DNA from: Typhlomys cinereus
Lineage: Eukaryota > Chordata > Mammalia > Rodentia > Platacanthomyidae
Direction: 5' to 3'
DNA length: 64,000 nt
Assembly: GCA_023101885.1 (NCBI GenBank)
Contig: JALPQD010000411.1
Span: 1,243,909 to 1,307,908, forward strand
The first letter of the stretch is position 1; the number at the start of each line of letters is the position of its first letter. Below the pieces are notes generated by a model. It was given only the letters and a program-made list of their open reading frames with translations, searched no databases and had not been told where the DNA came from. A program made the translations under genes and the position numbers. Of this stretch, positions 1-10,606 are shown piece by piece.

Positions 1-389
1 AAATTAAGTTCTCCTCAACTACCAAATATATCAGCAAGTACCACATGACCCCTGAGTGTGTCACCTACTCTCCGGGTCCTGACCCTGACTTCCTCCTTCT
101 GTCCTAGTCTTTTCAGTACCATGCACATCTGTCCCCTCTTAATGAGTTGAGTCCTCAGAGAAGGACTCATTATCTTATCTATTTATGGCTGCCAGTCCTC
201 TATGGGTTAGACAGTCCTGCAGCCCCGTAACTGGGCCTATATCTATTTCTACTGCCATTTCTCAGGATACAGATCTAAGCTCCTTTTTGTTACAGCATTG
301 ACCTCCTGCACAGACCTAAAAGGGAGGCCTCTCTATGACCCCAACCAGTTAAAAGAGATGCGGTCAATGAGCGAAACGAGAAATGAAAA
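1..389 (-). other. Ltbp1: Start of the next LTBP1 intron
   Basis: This is sequence downstream of the EGF-exon donor. It contains no repeat I can name and no splice-flanked open frame resembling the following LTBP1 exon. Confidence 0.7.
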
Positions 390-395
390 ACTTAC
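390..395 (-). other. Splice donor of the EGF exon
   Basis: Read on the minus strand the exon ends AAAG and the intron starts GTAAGT, a near-ideal U1 match. Phase 1: the exon's last G needs two bases from the next exon, which lies outside the window. Confidence 0.93.
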
Positions 396-620
396 CTTTG
401 ACTCCTTGCTGGCTGGTCATGGTCAGAGGCAAGGTGTGTGTGGAATGGACGACATGTGTCCCCAGAGCCTTGCCCGGCTGCTGGGAATGCTGATAGAGTT
501 TGGGTGTGCTGGCGCCGTGGACTGGGATCTGACAAAGTTTTCCTGTGAAATTTGGAGGACATCGACACTTGTCCCTCGAACTGCACTGGCCTCCATTCAT
601 GCATGGGAGGTGGCAAATTA
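396..620 (-). CDS. Ltbp1: LTBP1 internal exon encoding an EGF-like domain and linker
   Basis: This is the next coding exon, 225 bases, phase 1 at both ends. It continues from the first exon's G to give Val-Ile, then [11 protein letters not shown]. The six cysteines have EGF spacing ([28 protein letters not shown]). A proline/glutamine/histidine-rich linker follows, including [14 protein letters not shown] and [14 protein letters not shown]. In LTBP1 this first EGF-like domain lies near the N terminus, ahead of a basic linker region involved in matrix attachment. The acceptor is TTTGCAG at 621-627 behind a T-rich tract; the donor is GTAAGT at 390-395. The peptide beyond 395 in this frame ([10 protein letters not shown]) is intron read-through. 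There are no stops or frameshifts. The CaDxD-type calcium-binding motif is absent, so this looks like a non-calcium EGF. Confidence 0.95.
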
Positions 621-642
621 CTGCAAAGAAAAAAAAAATTAG
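621..642 (-). other. Splice acceptor of the EGF exon
   Basis: The minus strand reads a nine-T run, then CTTTGCAG, then exon TAATTTGCC. The pyrimidine tract is strong and the first exon codon is completed by the G of the upstream exon. Confidence 0.93.
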
Positions 643-1069
643 GAAAGTTGGTTAGATTCCCAAAGATTAAGTAACCATCAACCACCAAACCCTCCCCTAA
701 GGGTTTTTCTTAACTAGAATTAGAAGAGAGGTGGACACGCGTTCACAAAGAGTTCCAATAACATTACACATTACCATTTCCAGTCCGTGGCAAGTCATTC
801 AGCTCTCCAAGAGCTTACAACAGTCCTGCCACAGCCGTGGAAAGCAGAGTTCACAGGAAAACGATATCAAGCAGCCACTCAGGATTGCTAGTACCATGGT
901 ACCATTTTAAGCACCTCACGATTTGTAATTATTTTTGTCTCCCATTTACAAACTGCTGAGAGATTATGAAATCTGTGGGTAACTTTAGTTACTTGTATGA
1001 CCTCACTACCTAAAAGATGTCTGACGTACAGTGAACATTATTAAATGACAGCACAATGAACAGGGATTA
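643..1069. other. Unique intron sequence near the EGF-exon acceptor
   Basis: Non-repetitive, moderately AT-rich sequence with no gene. It would carry the branch point for the EGF exon within its first 50 bases. Confidence 0.5.
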
Positions 1070-1081
1070 TTTAAAACACTA

Positions 1082-1388
1082 GTGTTAGAGCGATGGCTCG
1101 TTAAAAACTTTGCCTCACAAACGAAAGGACCTGAGTTTCAATCCCCAGATCCATGTAAAAATAACTAAGTGGACATAGTGAAGATTTGCAGTTCTGGGCC
1201 CAGAGCAAATCAATAATATGTAAAGCAATTTGGGATGATTTCCTATGTTACCCTTGGGCTTTCAAAGCCATATATATTCATTCAAGTGCCTTCTTGTATG
1301 TATGTACACACACACACATACACCTGTAAACATACACACATGCTTATATGCATCCCATACACACGTACATGAAAACAATATAAAATAT
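1082..1388 (+). mobile_element. tRNA-derived SINE (B4/B2-like, rodent) with target duplication
   Basis: The head GCGATGGCTCGTTAAAAACT and the box-B-like GACCTGAGTTTCAATCCCC lead into a body ending in CACACA and a short A/T tail. The element is bracketed by a perfect 12-base direct repeat, TTTAAAACACTA, at 1070-1081 and 1389-1400. It is the same subfamily as the copies at 54189 and 57961. Confidence 0.9.
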
Positions 1389-1540
1389 TTTAAAACACTA
1401 TATGTTGAAGCATTTTTTTCTTCACGAGACACTGAACGATACCTTATCGAGAGCAATAGCAACAACAAAAGCAAGGATAGTTTGAAACCCGATTTAGAGA
1501 AAATTTCCATCTCATTAGCCTTAAAAGACTCCATTAAGAA

Positions 1541-1700
1541 CTAAAAATATCAAAGTGGGCATGGGTTTCGAGTTTACTTACTTAAAATATCAAAAGATAA
1601 AAGGATACACTAAGCAAAGGACTTGGAGAGTTTTTAACTGGCTACATGCAGCTACGGTGAACTTCAGCATAGCTACTGAGTTCTTCCTAACAGCCCTCAA
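1541..1700. repeat. Copy A of a local intron duplication
   Basis: Shares ATATCAAAGTGGGCATGGG and GGAGAGTTTTTAACTGGCTA, in the same order and spacing, with 2967-3125. Similarity ends near the CAGCCCT motif. Confidence 0.8.
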
Positions 1701-1717
1701 ACATCATCAGATTTTGG

Positions 1718-1880
1718 GACCAATGAGAGGCTCAGTGGGTAAAGGAGCTCACTTACATGCAAACCTAGTGATCTGACCTCAGTCCTCGGAGTGTATGTGG
1801 CAGAAGGAGAAAACCAAAGTTGTCCCTGACCTCCACAAGGGGCACCATGGCACATTCGTGCGCACTTTCTCTCTGTCGAA
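1718..1880 (+). mobile_element. SINE fragment (B4/B2-like)
   Basis: GGCTCAGTGGGTAAAGGAGC and a later TTGTCCCTGACCTCCAC match the head and right half of rodent ID/B4-type SINEs. The tail is a short CT run. Confidence 0.65.
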
Positions 1881-1894
1881 TAGAATCTCAACTC

Positions 1895-2925
1895 TGTTTT
1901 CTTCCAGTTCTTTCGCTCTTAAATCTGTCCTTCCATAACTACCCTTTCCCAGAATTTCTGTTCATTTCCCAGTACACTGTGGAATATATACCCCAAGCCA
2001 GAATCCGCCTCTCCTTCCTGCACCCTCTGCTACACAGACGCTATCGTTCCTCAGGTCACCAATAGTCTCTCTGTTGCTGAATCTCAGTCTCCTTTGGATT
2101 CCCTGACATCTTGCTCATAGGTCTGTTCCTCCTCTTTCCCCTTTCATCTGACTACTCCCTGCAGACGGCTTCCTTGACTTGATTTTAGATTTACTGTGCA
2201 TTATGATTTGGTCGTGAACTCTTTTCTCTAGCTCTGCACACTCTTGTGTGAATCATCCACTCGTATGTAAGAACTCAAGCTCAGTTAAAATCTCTGGCTT
2301 TCTGCTACTTCCCAAGCTGTCTGCCATGCACCTTCATGGAGACCTTCCACAGGTGCCTCGAACTCAACATGTCTGCAGTGGCAATCTTTCCTCCGATATC
2401 TCTAGTCACAGAGCTAAGAAAACCTGGGCTCCCCCGCTTTACACCCTCACCTAGAACTCTGTTCTTCCTAATCATTCAGCAAATACAACCAATCCTGTCT
2501 AATTGCAGGGCCGTGTTCACCCTGCAACTTTGGCACTGCTGAGTCCCCCCTGGCCCCCATCCCCACCTCAGCTCAGCGTACTTTATTCAGGACCTACCTC
2601 TCATCCGCTTGCCCATCTGGAGTCCTCTGCTTGGGACACCTTCGATTGGGCTGCCTTCAGCCCACTTCACTTGCTACTTATGTTTTATGCGCTCTTCAAC
2701 CCTGGCTTTTGAGAGAAACGCTTCAAGGTGGCCTTTGCTCTGTGACTCTGGGGAGCTCAGGTCCTAGCATGTCACTATCGTCCAACTGCTCTGTCTATTT
2801 AATAACCTCTCCATCCTTCACTAGAATTAATCCCACTTCATTTCAGCCCTTGCAAATGGCTCAGAATCTAGCTGAAATGCCTAAGGTCTAAAGGAACAAA
2901 TGAATAAAGAAATGAACAGCCCTAT
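1895..2925 (+). mobile_element. Ancient L2 (CR1-like LINE2) tract, decayed
   Basis: This pyrimidine-rich block carries L2-like landmarks: GGTCACCAATAGTCTC, a CTCGAACTCAACATGTCTG segment, TCTGCTTGGGACACCTT, and an AATGAATAAAGAAATGAA end. There is no intact reverse transcriptase frame. Assignment is by recalled consensus; a repeat-library alignment would decide it. Confidence 0.5.
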
Positions 2926-2966
2926 GTCTGCCATTTTGTCAAACGCCATTCCAGGTAGTAAGAAGA

Positions 2967-3125
2967 GTTACAAATATCAAAGTGGGCATGGGCTTTGAGA
3001 TCACATACCTCGAATATCACAAGATAAACAGATACACTGAATAAAAGAATTTGGAGAGTTTTTAACTGGCTACATTCAATTATTGTAGACCCAGCACTAC
3101 TAGTAAATGTTTTTCAGCCCTTTGA
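2967..3125. repeat. Copy B of a local intron duplication
   Basis: Direct-orientation partner of 1541-1700, about 1.43 kb away and roughly 75-80% identical by eye. The block between them is L2-like and SINE sequence. Confidence 0.8.
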
Positions 3126-4280
3126 AGAACTGAGCTTGGTAGAGACTTTAAATCAAACAGATCAACTAAAAATACAAAACGACAAATAAGTGACAATCAG
3201 AAAATATGAAATATAAATCCTTTGGAACTTCAAAAAGAGCTAAAGTCATTTCTAAGAACTCAGAAAGCATGTCCCCAAAGAGATCATCATTTTGGGACGT
3301 CTTTAGCACTGAGCAAGACTGAGAACATTTGACAGCATCTTTGGTTAAAGGACGAGCTCATCTGGGAAAGAGTGAGTCAGCCTGTCAGGCTAACACCAGG
3401 GCTTTGAGGGATGGAAAGGGATCAGCGACAGGGACGGCCTGGAGATGTTATTAATGACACCATGTGGGGGTTTGGATTTTATTTCTGTAACAAGAAGTTA
3501 CTCTGATGCTTCAGGCAGAGGCTTAGCAAGGTTGAGAGAGTGACGTGGGATTAGCTGAACAGGAGACGGAGAAAGCTGGGAAAGCCAGGGAGGAAAATGC
3601 CAAGCACAAAGATGAGGGAGGCGGCAGCGGGCACTGGAAAGAATACGAAGTGATAAAATGCTGGGGGAAGAACCACAGAACTTGGAGATGAAAACATTGG
3701 GGGAAAGTGTTGGGGGAGAAGCAGGTCAGGGAAGAAGGAAGAAGAGTGATAGGAGAATGTTGGGTGGGGGATGGGGACAGACCAGGGGGGAGGGAAGAAG
3801 ACAGAGGAGGAAAGGGTTATCAGAAGTCACCAAGTGGCAACTGAGAAACACTTCTGGGCCTGTGTTTTAGATCAAGTCACAACTCCCCATGAAAGGTGGA
3901 TCTGGAATATTCTGCCCCTTCCACTAGTGCACTAGCTACTCTGTAGTATCCTTGGAAAGAAGGGAGAAAGTCAACGAGGACTCTAAAAGAGGCGATTGGA
4001 AAGTCTCTTTGGCTCACTAGATGAACTCAATGTATACTGGACAACAGCGGACAAAGCCAGGCCAGCTATTATGCAGGCTGTGTGGAAGCAGATATCATTG
4101 CACTGAGTATTAGGGAATCGTAGTCCTGCTATGAACAGAGGCTACTGTTTAACACTCCTCTCCCTGCCCTCAGGCTCTTACATTCACACTACCCTACCTT
4201 TCACAAGGTTCCTATGCCTTGAAATTGACCATTTGGCCTTAATCTAAATTACCATCTTTTTCTTTAAAGAGAAACATTTA
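3126..4280. other. Intron sequence, no gene; A/G-rich middle
   Basis: Purine-rich between about 3520 and 3860 (GGGGGAAG-type runs), which explains a short basic open frame there. Possible old repeat remnant at 3350-3600, not assignable. Confidence 0.4.
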
Positions 4281-4557
4281 GGGCTGGAGGGATTGTTGAG
4301 ATAATCAGGTGCTTGCTGTATAAGCATAAAGACCTGAGTTTGGATCCCTAGCTGCCATATAAAAAGCTTGGCATCATGATGCATGCCTATCAACTCAGCA
4401 CTGGGGAGTTGGAGACAGAAAGATCCCTAGGGCTTGTGAGCCTAGCTGAATCAGTGAGCTTTTAGTTTAGTGAGACACCTTGTCTCAAAAAAGATAAGTT
4501 GGATTGATTGAGGAAGATACTCAATGTTGACCCTAGGTCTCCAGATACACACAGCAG
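4281..4557 (+). mobile_element. B4 SINE (ID-B1 fusion)
   Basis: The ID-like head GGGCTGGAGGGATTGTTGAG and GACCTGAGTTTGGATCCC are followed by the B1-like half: CAACTCAGCACTGGGGAG, GAGACACCTTGTCTCAAAAAA, and a decayed CA end. Confidence 0.85.
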
Positions 4558-5250
4558 AAATACTATCCACGACACCTTCGCTAATAAACATTAACAGACT
4601 ACACATGTAACATGAACTTTCATTAGTGTTTTCTAACTCTACTGTTAACCCCCAGGATGGCATTCCAATAGTTGGTCCAAGCACTACATTAGCATAAATG
4701 AACACAACAGTAATCTGTGTCCTGCCATAATCCTGTATGTCTACAGTCATAAGGGAAATGGTTTCTACCTGACTTATTTTAACTACTAAAAATCCACTAT
4801 TCATAGCTACTCATGAATAAGAAGTAAAATATTCTTTTTCCAGTGTTTTCTGAAATCTAAAGCCCAACACATTCAGCTCCTTGGATCAGCTCAGTTAATT
4901 TCACGTTGAGGTCCTTGGTGGCAGGCAATCTTTTTACACCTAAACTGTCTTTTATATCAGAGAAAACAAACTGAAAACCAACCTCCAAACTTTCGGGTTT
5001 AGCTATGAATAGTTTCTTTCTGTTTCAGAGCTCATTCCGCTCCCCAAGCATCGCTAGGTGGTATATCATCTAGGCAGCCAGTGTTCTATAAAACTTCTCA
5101 GAACATAAGAGGAAAAAGAATGAGTTATCTTTCAGGTTGACTTGAGAGGCCTGTGGTATGTTGGCTGAAAGTCTGGCCATGGCCCATATATTTTAGAAAA
5201 CCTAACTTGAAGGTGCAACATTCAATGCCGCTTGGGAAATTCCATAATCA
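4558..5250. other. Unique intron sequence
   Basis: No repeat or gene recognised. An open frame on the minus strand (4451-4804) overlaps the B4 element and resembles no protein I know. Confidence 0.4.
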
Positions 5251-5490
5251 TGTCAGCATAGCATTTTGCTGGCCATTCCCATAATTCACCGCACTGCATC
5301 CCGGGGCGCCAGGGAATGGTCGCAATAACAAGTATGTGGACCATCAACCTGTTGTTCCAGAAACTGTAATTTCAAAGTACCTCATGACACTGCTATAAAA
5401 GGTCGAAGGGATCCAGACAGAGGTTTAAAACACTTTGAGTGTTTCAGATGCATTCCACCATTCATGGTTCTGAAAAATGACTCATGGTTC
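5250..5490. promoter_or_regulatory. Candidate enhancer-like motif cluster (TEAD and AP-1 cores)
   Basis: Repeat-free block with three TEAD-type cores (CATTCC 5274-5279, GGAATG 5313-5318, CATTCC 5451-5456) and a perfect AP-1 site TGACTCA (5478-5484). A TATAAAAGG lies at 5394-5402. Function is only inferred from motif company. Confidence 0.3.
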
Positions 5491-6180
5491 TAGACAGACT
5501 ATTTTTCACTTTCTAGGTTGCAAATTGGAACAAACACTCAAATGTTCTGACAGGAACACACTGGGTTTTCTAAAACTCTGAACTCCAAAAAGGGGCATTC
5601 TACCTTTCTTTTTTTTTTTTTTTTTTTATCTTGCTTTCCATAGTCATTTACTGAAATGTCTCAATTTAGTCATCTGAAATTGAAAATAAATAGCCAGATT
5701 TTGTATAGTGTAAATTTTGTAAATAGGGCAAAATAATATCCAATGTTTTTCTTTACTGTTATGTCAGTTAACGTTGAAAACACTTCAGCTGCTCATTTGC
5801 AAAAGGCACTCTCCGAATGTTCTAGACCCTCCAGCAACAAATCCTAGCACATCCTGTCTGTCCAGAGCTCTCTGTGCCAACAGGCAGGCCACTTCCAGTT
5901 ACTCTGGAGAAAGAAGTGATAGTGAACCAACCTTCATTTGAAGGAAACGACACCTGTCACTGCACAGAGCAAACACCACCACATGATTTCGATCAAAATG
6001 GCTACTTCGAGTTTTCCACTTACCTTGGATTAAAAGAATACTGTTTTCTTAAAGCATCGTTCTTGTTATCTTTTGGAGTGCAAAGAGGAAAAAAAGCAGT
6101 GATGTTTTTACAAAGCAAGTAACCACTGTAATTCTTCCTTATTCAGTCACAAGTGAGTTAATATTATAGCTAGTTAAAGC
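5491..6180. other. Unique intron with a T19 run
   Basis: Contains a T run at about 5610-5628. The sequence 5640-6120 is non-repetitive and not coding by any feature I can see. Confidence 0.4.
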
Positions 6181-6636
6181 TTTTAGAAACAAGTAAGTTG
6201 TATATTTGGTAGAACACTTATATAGCGCACACACGGCCTTGGATTCCTTCTCAACACCATACACGCAAACACTAAACTACAGATCCTAGGAACCTAAATG
6301 AAAGGATGACTGCCCTTTAATTCAGTGTGCTTTTCTTCCCAAAAAGAGTAAGGAGACCTGAAGGCTAAGGTCATGGCTAGATGTCTGTCTTCAAAGAAGT
6401 CATAAATAGAGGAACTGAGAAAGCAGCTGATTGAAAACTCTAGGTGGAGAGATAGATGCCTTTGAACAAGTCAAGGCACACTGGTGAATTCAGAGAAGCC
6501 CTGGTACCTCCTCCACAGCCCCACCTATGGAAAATCCCAGGTCGTTATTGTCCCAAAACAACTCAGTGGTGAAATCCATGCCAGCAAAACTGCTTGAAGT
6601 TTGCAGGATATGTCTGCTTTGTCTCTTTCAAAAACT

Positions 6637-6835
6637 AAGATGGCCAAGGTGTTAAAGCATTTGCTATCAATCCTGCCAATCTGAGTTTCAGTCATAGAGA
6701 CCACATGTTGGAAGAAGACAGCCAACGCTTGCAGACTGCCCTCTGACCTCCACATGCACAATGTGGCATGCTCCCCAGACACACATGCCAATAGGCATGC
6801 ATACAGAGGCACCACACACATTACATAAATGTATT
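6637..6835 (+). mobile_element. B2-like SINE, diverged
   Basis: AAGATGGCCAAGGTGTTAAAG head, GAGTTTCAGTC box-B remnant, GCCCTCTGACCTCCACATGC, then CACACA-rich end and ATAAATGTATTTTTTT tail. Confidence 0.7.
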
Positions 6836-7446
6836 TTTTTCATTAGGATGACCACTTTGGTTCCATCTCCACCAATCGAATACTGAGGACATTTGTGTCA
6901 ATATTAGGTGAACACGGCTTCCAATGAGTGCAAAAAATGAACACATGAATGCAAACCCACAGATAACACTGAAGTTATATGTTGGTGGGTATTAGCAAGT
7001 GTTTCAAGGCTAGACTCTGTTTATGTACAGGAGATAGGAAGTCTTATCTACATGCCAAAGCTTCCAACTTGGGATGGGACCATCCATCATCTCAACTCTG
7101 TTTATAGTTTTCTCTTCATTTATCATCATGGTTCCCATGGCTGCGGAAGATCTAATTTGATCTAGTCTCACACTTCGCCTGGCCTAGGAAACTCAGGAGA
7201 CTGGGCCTGCCATCAAATTCCCCTTCATACTCCTCACCCCGGATGTCATCCCTGAGCTGCTTAGTGATTCCCAAACCTCAATGTAGCAATACTCGAAAAC
7301 ATTGGAGTACAGTAAACACCCCAATCGCAGACTCCTTTGAGTTAAGGACCCCCCCTTGGTACCAATCTTTTCAAAATCTAAAGCTAATGATCTTAGTTTC
7401 AAGATTATCTGCCAATGAGATGGCCAGAGGACGTGATCTCAAGAAG

Positions 7447-7514
7447 TTCTTCTTCTTCTCCTTCTCCTCTTCCTCCTCTTCCTCTTCCCCCCTCCCCCCT
7501 TCCTCCTCCTTCCT
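7447..7514. repeat. (TTC/TCC)n pyrimidine tract
   Basis: Imperfect TTC and TCC triplets with C-runs (CCCCCCTCCCCCC). It gives an artefactual serine-rich open frame. Confidence 0.9.
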
Positions 7515-8630
7515 CACAGTGAATTCTGGTTCTCAAAACGCCAACCAAATCAGTAAATAAAGTTCAAATGTCCCCATTCCATGTAATGTGAAAAGCAAGA
7601 TTTAAATTTTTAAAATAGGGACACATCACATATACATCCAGCCAATTACCACCTGTGTTGAAGGAATGGGAGTTCATTTGGTGAGTGACAAAAACCAAAA
7701 TTGAAGTATAAGTTTCACATTTACTAAAAAAAAAAAAAGTTAATAAAATACTCAAGAAGTAGAAATAGCTGAGCATGTAGGGAAGGGCATGAATACGTGA
7801 AGTCGGAAGAATGACAAAGCTTCCTGGTGGAGGTAGTGAAACGGACTGAATGGAGGCTCTACCGACCCCTGTCCTCACAGACCCCTAAGCAGTGCACCCC
7901 TGTGGCTATATGACCATTGCAGCCCAGCATGGGCTTTAATATCCTTGCAAAATGCTTTCTCAGAAGCAAGTAGCACCAAGTAGTACCACTGAAGCCTGGG
8001 CTACATGTAGTAATAAGAAAGATGAGCTTCAAACCCTTTCAAAATTTGTTTTGCCATTATGCTTTTACAAGATCTATCCAGAGACAAAGTTCACCCTCCC
8101 CCTAAAGTTCATTAATATCTGCTTGGTATTTATTTATTCCTGAGCTTCAGAAAAGAAATTAAGAGGAACCTGAATTTAGAGAGTTTTCAAATATTTGCAA
8201 AGTCAACTAATGTATCTAACTTAAAGGTGCAGAAGTGCAATAAAAATCTCCAACATCAGAACCAGCCAAATTCTTGTAGCTGTTAAAGGCTGAGCCAAAT
8301 ATGGGCCTTTAAAAAAAAAAGGAGAAGCATTTTTTTCAAAGACAACAATAGGAAGATGAATAAGGAAGAGTTCTAGACAGGCCTGTAAACTTAATGGGGG
8401 CATCAACCGAGTTTCTGTCATTTATCAATCTGCCCTCCATTCTAATTACTTCACTCCTTCCTTTCCTGTATCTTCATTTCTGTAGCGCTCATACTCTATA
8501 GCACAGTATTGTACAGATGGGATCTTAAAAAATGACTGGTATTCTCTAAAAATCCAGACAGAAATATGTAGCTCACATCTATACCCCTCTTAACATTTCA
8601 TTTAACTGACAAAATAGGACTTCAGCTGCT
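7515..8630. other. Unique intron sequence
   Basis: Short A-runs at 7725-7738 and 8310-8320 only; a B1-like scrap may lie near 7995-8015. No gene. Confidence 0.4.
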
Positions 8631-8631
8631 T

Positions 8632-8900
8632 ATGGTCTGGATGTTTGCCCTCTCCAAAACTCACACTGAAACTTAAACCTCAACACGTATGTTAATGAAG
8701 TTTGGAGTCGGATCCTTGGGAAATAACTAGGATTAGAGGAAGTCATGAGAGCGGAGTGTCTAAATCTATGGCTAATTTACAGAAAGAAGATGAGAGGCCT
8801 AAGTCATCAAGCTGGCTCTGTCTTGTCATGTGATGCCCCATCCTGTCAGAGGACCACAAAAAAGAAAGCCTTCTCCAGATGCCAGTTAAAAAATAGCAGT
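8632..8900 (+). mobile_element. MaLR-type LTR fragment (MST/MLT1-like)
   Basis: Begins TGGTCTGGATGTTTGCCC and continues with LTR-like TCTTGTCATGTGATGCCCC and GCCTTCTCCAGATGCC, the order seen in MST/MLT1 LTRs. Diverged and incomplete; no internal retroviral coding sequence is present. Confidence 0.65.
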
Positions 8901-8904
8901 GGAG

Positions 8905-9830
8905 TTCCAGAATCAATCTTTTCTCTCTGTGTTACCTAGTCTATGGCATGCAGTTGTAGTCTCAGGAAATGCTCCAAGATATTTGCACACACTCGAGAAG
9001 GACAGGGCTGTGGTGACGAGATACTAAGTACCTCTTGGGCACTTCAGGAAGCACCAGGGACCCAAGTAAGGCACAGACTCAGTGTCTCAGGAAAGAACTT
9101 TCTTGGGCCAGAGGGAGGTCTCTCATGGGATCTATCTATAGGGGACTTCAAAGAGTCTAGGCTGAAAACCTGGATGGATGCCATGTGTGTGACTGTAGCT
9201 CACCAACAGGGAGGAGTAGATGAGGAGATCTTTTTGGGGATCAGAGAATCACTTGCAAGGGATGAAAAGGGATGACAGGATGCAAGGGTTGGGCATAATC
9301 TGGTTTGATTATAATCATTCCATTATGATACTCACAAAGTAGCAAGGTCCAGAGAGATAGATGTTCAAGGTATGGCTAAAATGATCCAAGTTCCCTCCAA
9401 TCTAGGCCTGGTTTCAATTCCTGCCGATCCCATCCAGAAGTCCGTGTGGATTTGTAAGTGCTGGCACTTAACAGTGTATGATCTACAATTCTTTGTAAAC
9501 TACACAGCCTTCTTACTGTTAACTAGTATGTATTGTGACATACAGTTAAGGACTAATATTTTAATAGCTACGTGATATTCCAGGATAGACAAATCATGCA
9601 TCATATAATCATGCTCAATTTTTCAGTATGTCTACCTTTCTTTTTTTACTATTACAGATAAAGCTGCAAGCATCCAATTTTAGTCTTCCTAGGAATCACT
9701 GTTTTGTGTGCTCATCTAGAGTTTACTGACTGCTTAGCATGCTTTATACTATATTCAAGAAGACATGACAGACAAGGAAATACATACGGTTCTTTAACCA
9801 AATACAGCTGCTCATTATTAGGACAGACAT
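8905..9830. other. Unique intron sequence
   Basis: A 110-residue open frame at 8943-9275 has no recognisable domain. Nothing else noted. Confidence 0.4.
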
Positions 9831-9834
9831 AGAG

Positions 9835-10080
9835 CATAGGTGTTCAGAGCATGAGCCCGACCCAGACCTCGCAGAGTATGAATGCCCATTTCAAAAATCA
9901 CTAGGGGCAGAACCTTGGGCACATTAGCTGACGTCTTTCTATCCCATTTCTTCACCTTTAAAATGGGGACAATGACTACATCCTTCAGTGAGGACACTCA
10001 CTAAAACATGGAGAATTCAGCACACGGTCCATACTCCGCCCACTACAGCTCAGCAGACAGTAAGCATCCAGCCACTGTCA
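9835..10080 (+). mobile_element. MIR SINE
   Basis: CTTGGGCACATTAGCTGACG and TTCTTCACCTTTAAAATGGGGAC match the MIR core (…cttgggcaagtcac…, …aaaatggggat…), followed by a decayed AGTAAGCATCC end. Confidence 0.75.
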
Positions 10081-10519
10081 GGCATCATCATTGACGTCAC
10101 AGCTATTGCAACAAGGTGCAAAAGGAACATACAACAGGGGAAGCTATGCCATGCTTCAAGGAAAGGTACACAACCTCCCACTCTACACACTCCACTGCTT
10201 CATTTATTGCATCCTTGTGTGTTAGATTGCTAGGGTGGCAGCAGATGAATCTCCCACAAAAGATCCATTGATTAATAGCACCAACGGCAGTGTATTAACA
10301 CACAGAGTTCATAATTATCTTGACAAATGTGTATTTTACTTATATTGACTAGATTCAAAATGATAACTTTTTGGAATCAAAACGTAAGATTTCATCTACA
10401 ATGCTATGCTGATAAGTCTTCACTAGAGATTTTAAATATTTCCACATAGGTGTTTACTGTTTTAATTTCTTCTTACTTGAATTATCTTTTTATGTATATA
10501 TTTTGCCTACCTTTTTCCC
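10081..10519. other. AT-rich unique intron
   Basis: Low-complexity tendency after 10300; no gene or nameable repeat. Confidence 0.4.
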
Positions 10520-10606
10520 TATTTATTTATTCATTTTGAGGTCTCTCTATGCTTTTGCCTCGCCTCCCAAGGACTGGGATTATAGATATTCCTACACAGG
10601 TCCCCC
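10520..10606 (-). mobile_element. B1-like SINE fragment, antisense
   Basis: GAGGTCTCTCTATGC and CCTCCCAAGGACTGGGATTA are the reverse complement of the 7SL-derived B1 landmarks. Confidence 0.65.
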
